Shown piece after piece: positions 63,427 through 64,000 of a stretch of DNA of 64,000 nt. A program made the position numbers and the translations under genes. How positions within the stretch are numbered: position 1 is the first letter of the stretch; every line of letters begins with the position of its first letter. The notes beneath the pieces were generated by a model. That model had not been told where the DNA came from. It saw only the letters and a list, made by a program, of their open reading frames with translations, and did not search any database. This DNA comes from Atrichornis clamosus. Lineage: Eukaryota > Chordata > Aves > Passeriformes > Menuridae. Where the stretch lies: positions 1-64,000 of the forward strand of contig WBMZ01005360.1 of the NCBI GenBank assembly GCA_013400975.1. Direction: 5' to 3'.

Positions 63427-63470
63427 AAAAAACCCAAAAACCCAAAAACAAACAAACAAACAAATAAATA
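63427..63470. repeat. A-rich simple repeat (CAAAAAC / AAAC / AAAT units)
   Basis: Units shift from CCCAAAAA to AAAC to AAAT. This may be the decayed A-rich tail of a retroelement, but no body is recognisable next to it. Confidence 0.75.
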
Positions 63471-63667
63471 GTGGTATGTATAAGATTGTATCTCGAGTGT
63501 GTTGGATTAAGGCTGTAGGATGGTTTGTCTCTACCTCATGACCACATCTGAAACTCCATTATGTAGTAGCCAGTGCCTATTAGGAAGGTAAGAGAGGTGA
63601 AGTATCTGTAAGACTGATGCATTAGCACACTTCAGCATAAGAAAGGAGCACCTTCAGTAAGTATTTA

Positions 63668-63690
63668 AAAAAAAAAAAAAGAAAAAAGAG
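63668..63690. repeat. Poly(A)-rich tract
   Basis: A run of A interrupted by single G. No associated retrogene or SINE body was recognised. Confidence 0.8.
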
Positions 63691-64000
63691 GTGTTGGAGC
63701 TCTCCAAACTATCAGTTCTTGTCCTGAGAGGAAAAAACACAGACAACATCCTTTCAATGATTAAATAATTCTAACCTTCATCAAGTTATATCATGTCCTC
63801 CCCCAAAAATGAGCCTAAGATCAACCACTTTCAGCACTTCACCAGTAACATTTAGAGGGGAAAAAAGAAACAAGAAGAGGGAGAGGGAAAACAGCTGTTT
63901 TTCTGCAGAGTGTACTTACTGTCCACACAAAATAGGCCATTTCATATGGCTCAATGTCTGCTGGTTTTGCCTTCAAGAATCTACAATGACAGCACATGCA

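Larger units (their letters stand above)
61526..64000 (-). other. PDIA5: Part of the next upstream PDIA5 intron (cut by the window edge)
   Basis: Only the 3' part with acceptor TTGTAG is visible. The next coding exon expected from the family (ending in a WLKN-like segment) is not found before position 64000. The region contains AT-rich patches with homeodomain-type ATTA cores near 63080-63115 and simple repeats at 63427-63470 and 63668-63690. Confidence 0.7.

Noticed and set aside
63920..64000. Exon-like open segment on the minus strand near the right edge, ending at a good GTAAGT donor
   Set aside because: The open frame (MCCHCRFLKAKP...) does not resemble PDIA5. In the phase needed to join the next exon a TGA occurs 56 bases upstream of the donor. 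The expected WLKN-like exon end is absent. It could only be an unrelated or cryptic exon.
1..64000. tRNA, rRNA or microRNA genes
   Set aside because: No intact tRNA cloverleaf with A and B boxes, rRNA segment or microRNA hairpin that I recognise was seen on either strand; a dedicated covariance-model scan could still find small RNAs.

Overview
This is a vertebrate nuclear genome window, almost certainly from a bird. Nearly all of it is intron or intergenic DNA. The bird call rests on several antisense and sense CR1 LINE 3' ends, a solo endogenous-retrovirus LTR of a type I recognise from passerine and other neoavian genomes, and very old SINE/LINE fossils. Large introns carry short exons with consensus GT-AG splice sites. 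Nothing resembles a bacterial operon, CRISPR array or prokaryotic mobile element, and most long ORFs are chance.

The one gene read with confidence is the 3' half of PDIA5 (protein disulfide isomerase family A member 5) on the minus strand. Seven coding exons were placed to the base, running downward: 61525-61389, 44459-44389, 43092-42929, 40403-40273, 25699-25629, 16677-16543 and 14051-13971. Together they keep one open frame of about 262 residues across six introns. They encode two complete thioredoxin-like domains, one with a CGHC and one with a CPHC active site, then a basic tail ending in KDEL. The 5' half of the gene lies beyond the right edge. The 3' UTR is short, with two AATAAA signals at 13834-13829 and 13801-13796.

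Layout, left to right. 1-390: a CpG island with overlapping GC boxes, probably the promoter of the next gene. From mammalian gene order I infer SEC22A, transcribed leftward out of the window, but no SEC22A coding sequence is visible. 400-785: antisense CR1. 786-13795: intergenic DNA with an ancient CR1/L3-like fossil (about 5390-6310), MIR-like SINE fossils and AT-rich stretches that look like candidate conserved non-coding elements. 13796-61525: the PDIA5 exons and introns, with CR1 copies (24536-24885, 36115-36400, 43199-43456), microsatellites, a 52-base homopurine tract, a CpG-enriched intronic patch (45195-45520) and the solo LTR (58328-58900). 61526-64000: part of the next upstream PDIA5 intron.

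I found no evidence of a previously undescribed biological system. The most notable observations are the duplicated exon module behind the two thioredoxin domains, the canonical KDEL terminus, the intronic CpG-rich patch, a tandem duplication just upstream of the terminal-exon splice acceptor, and several unannotated fossil repeats.
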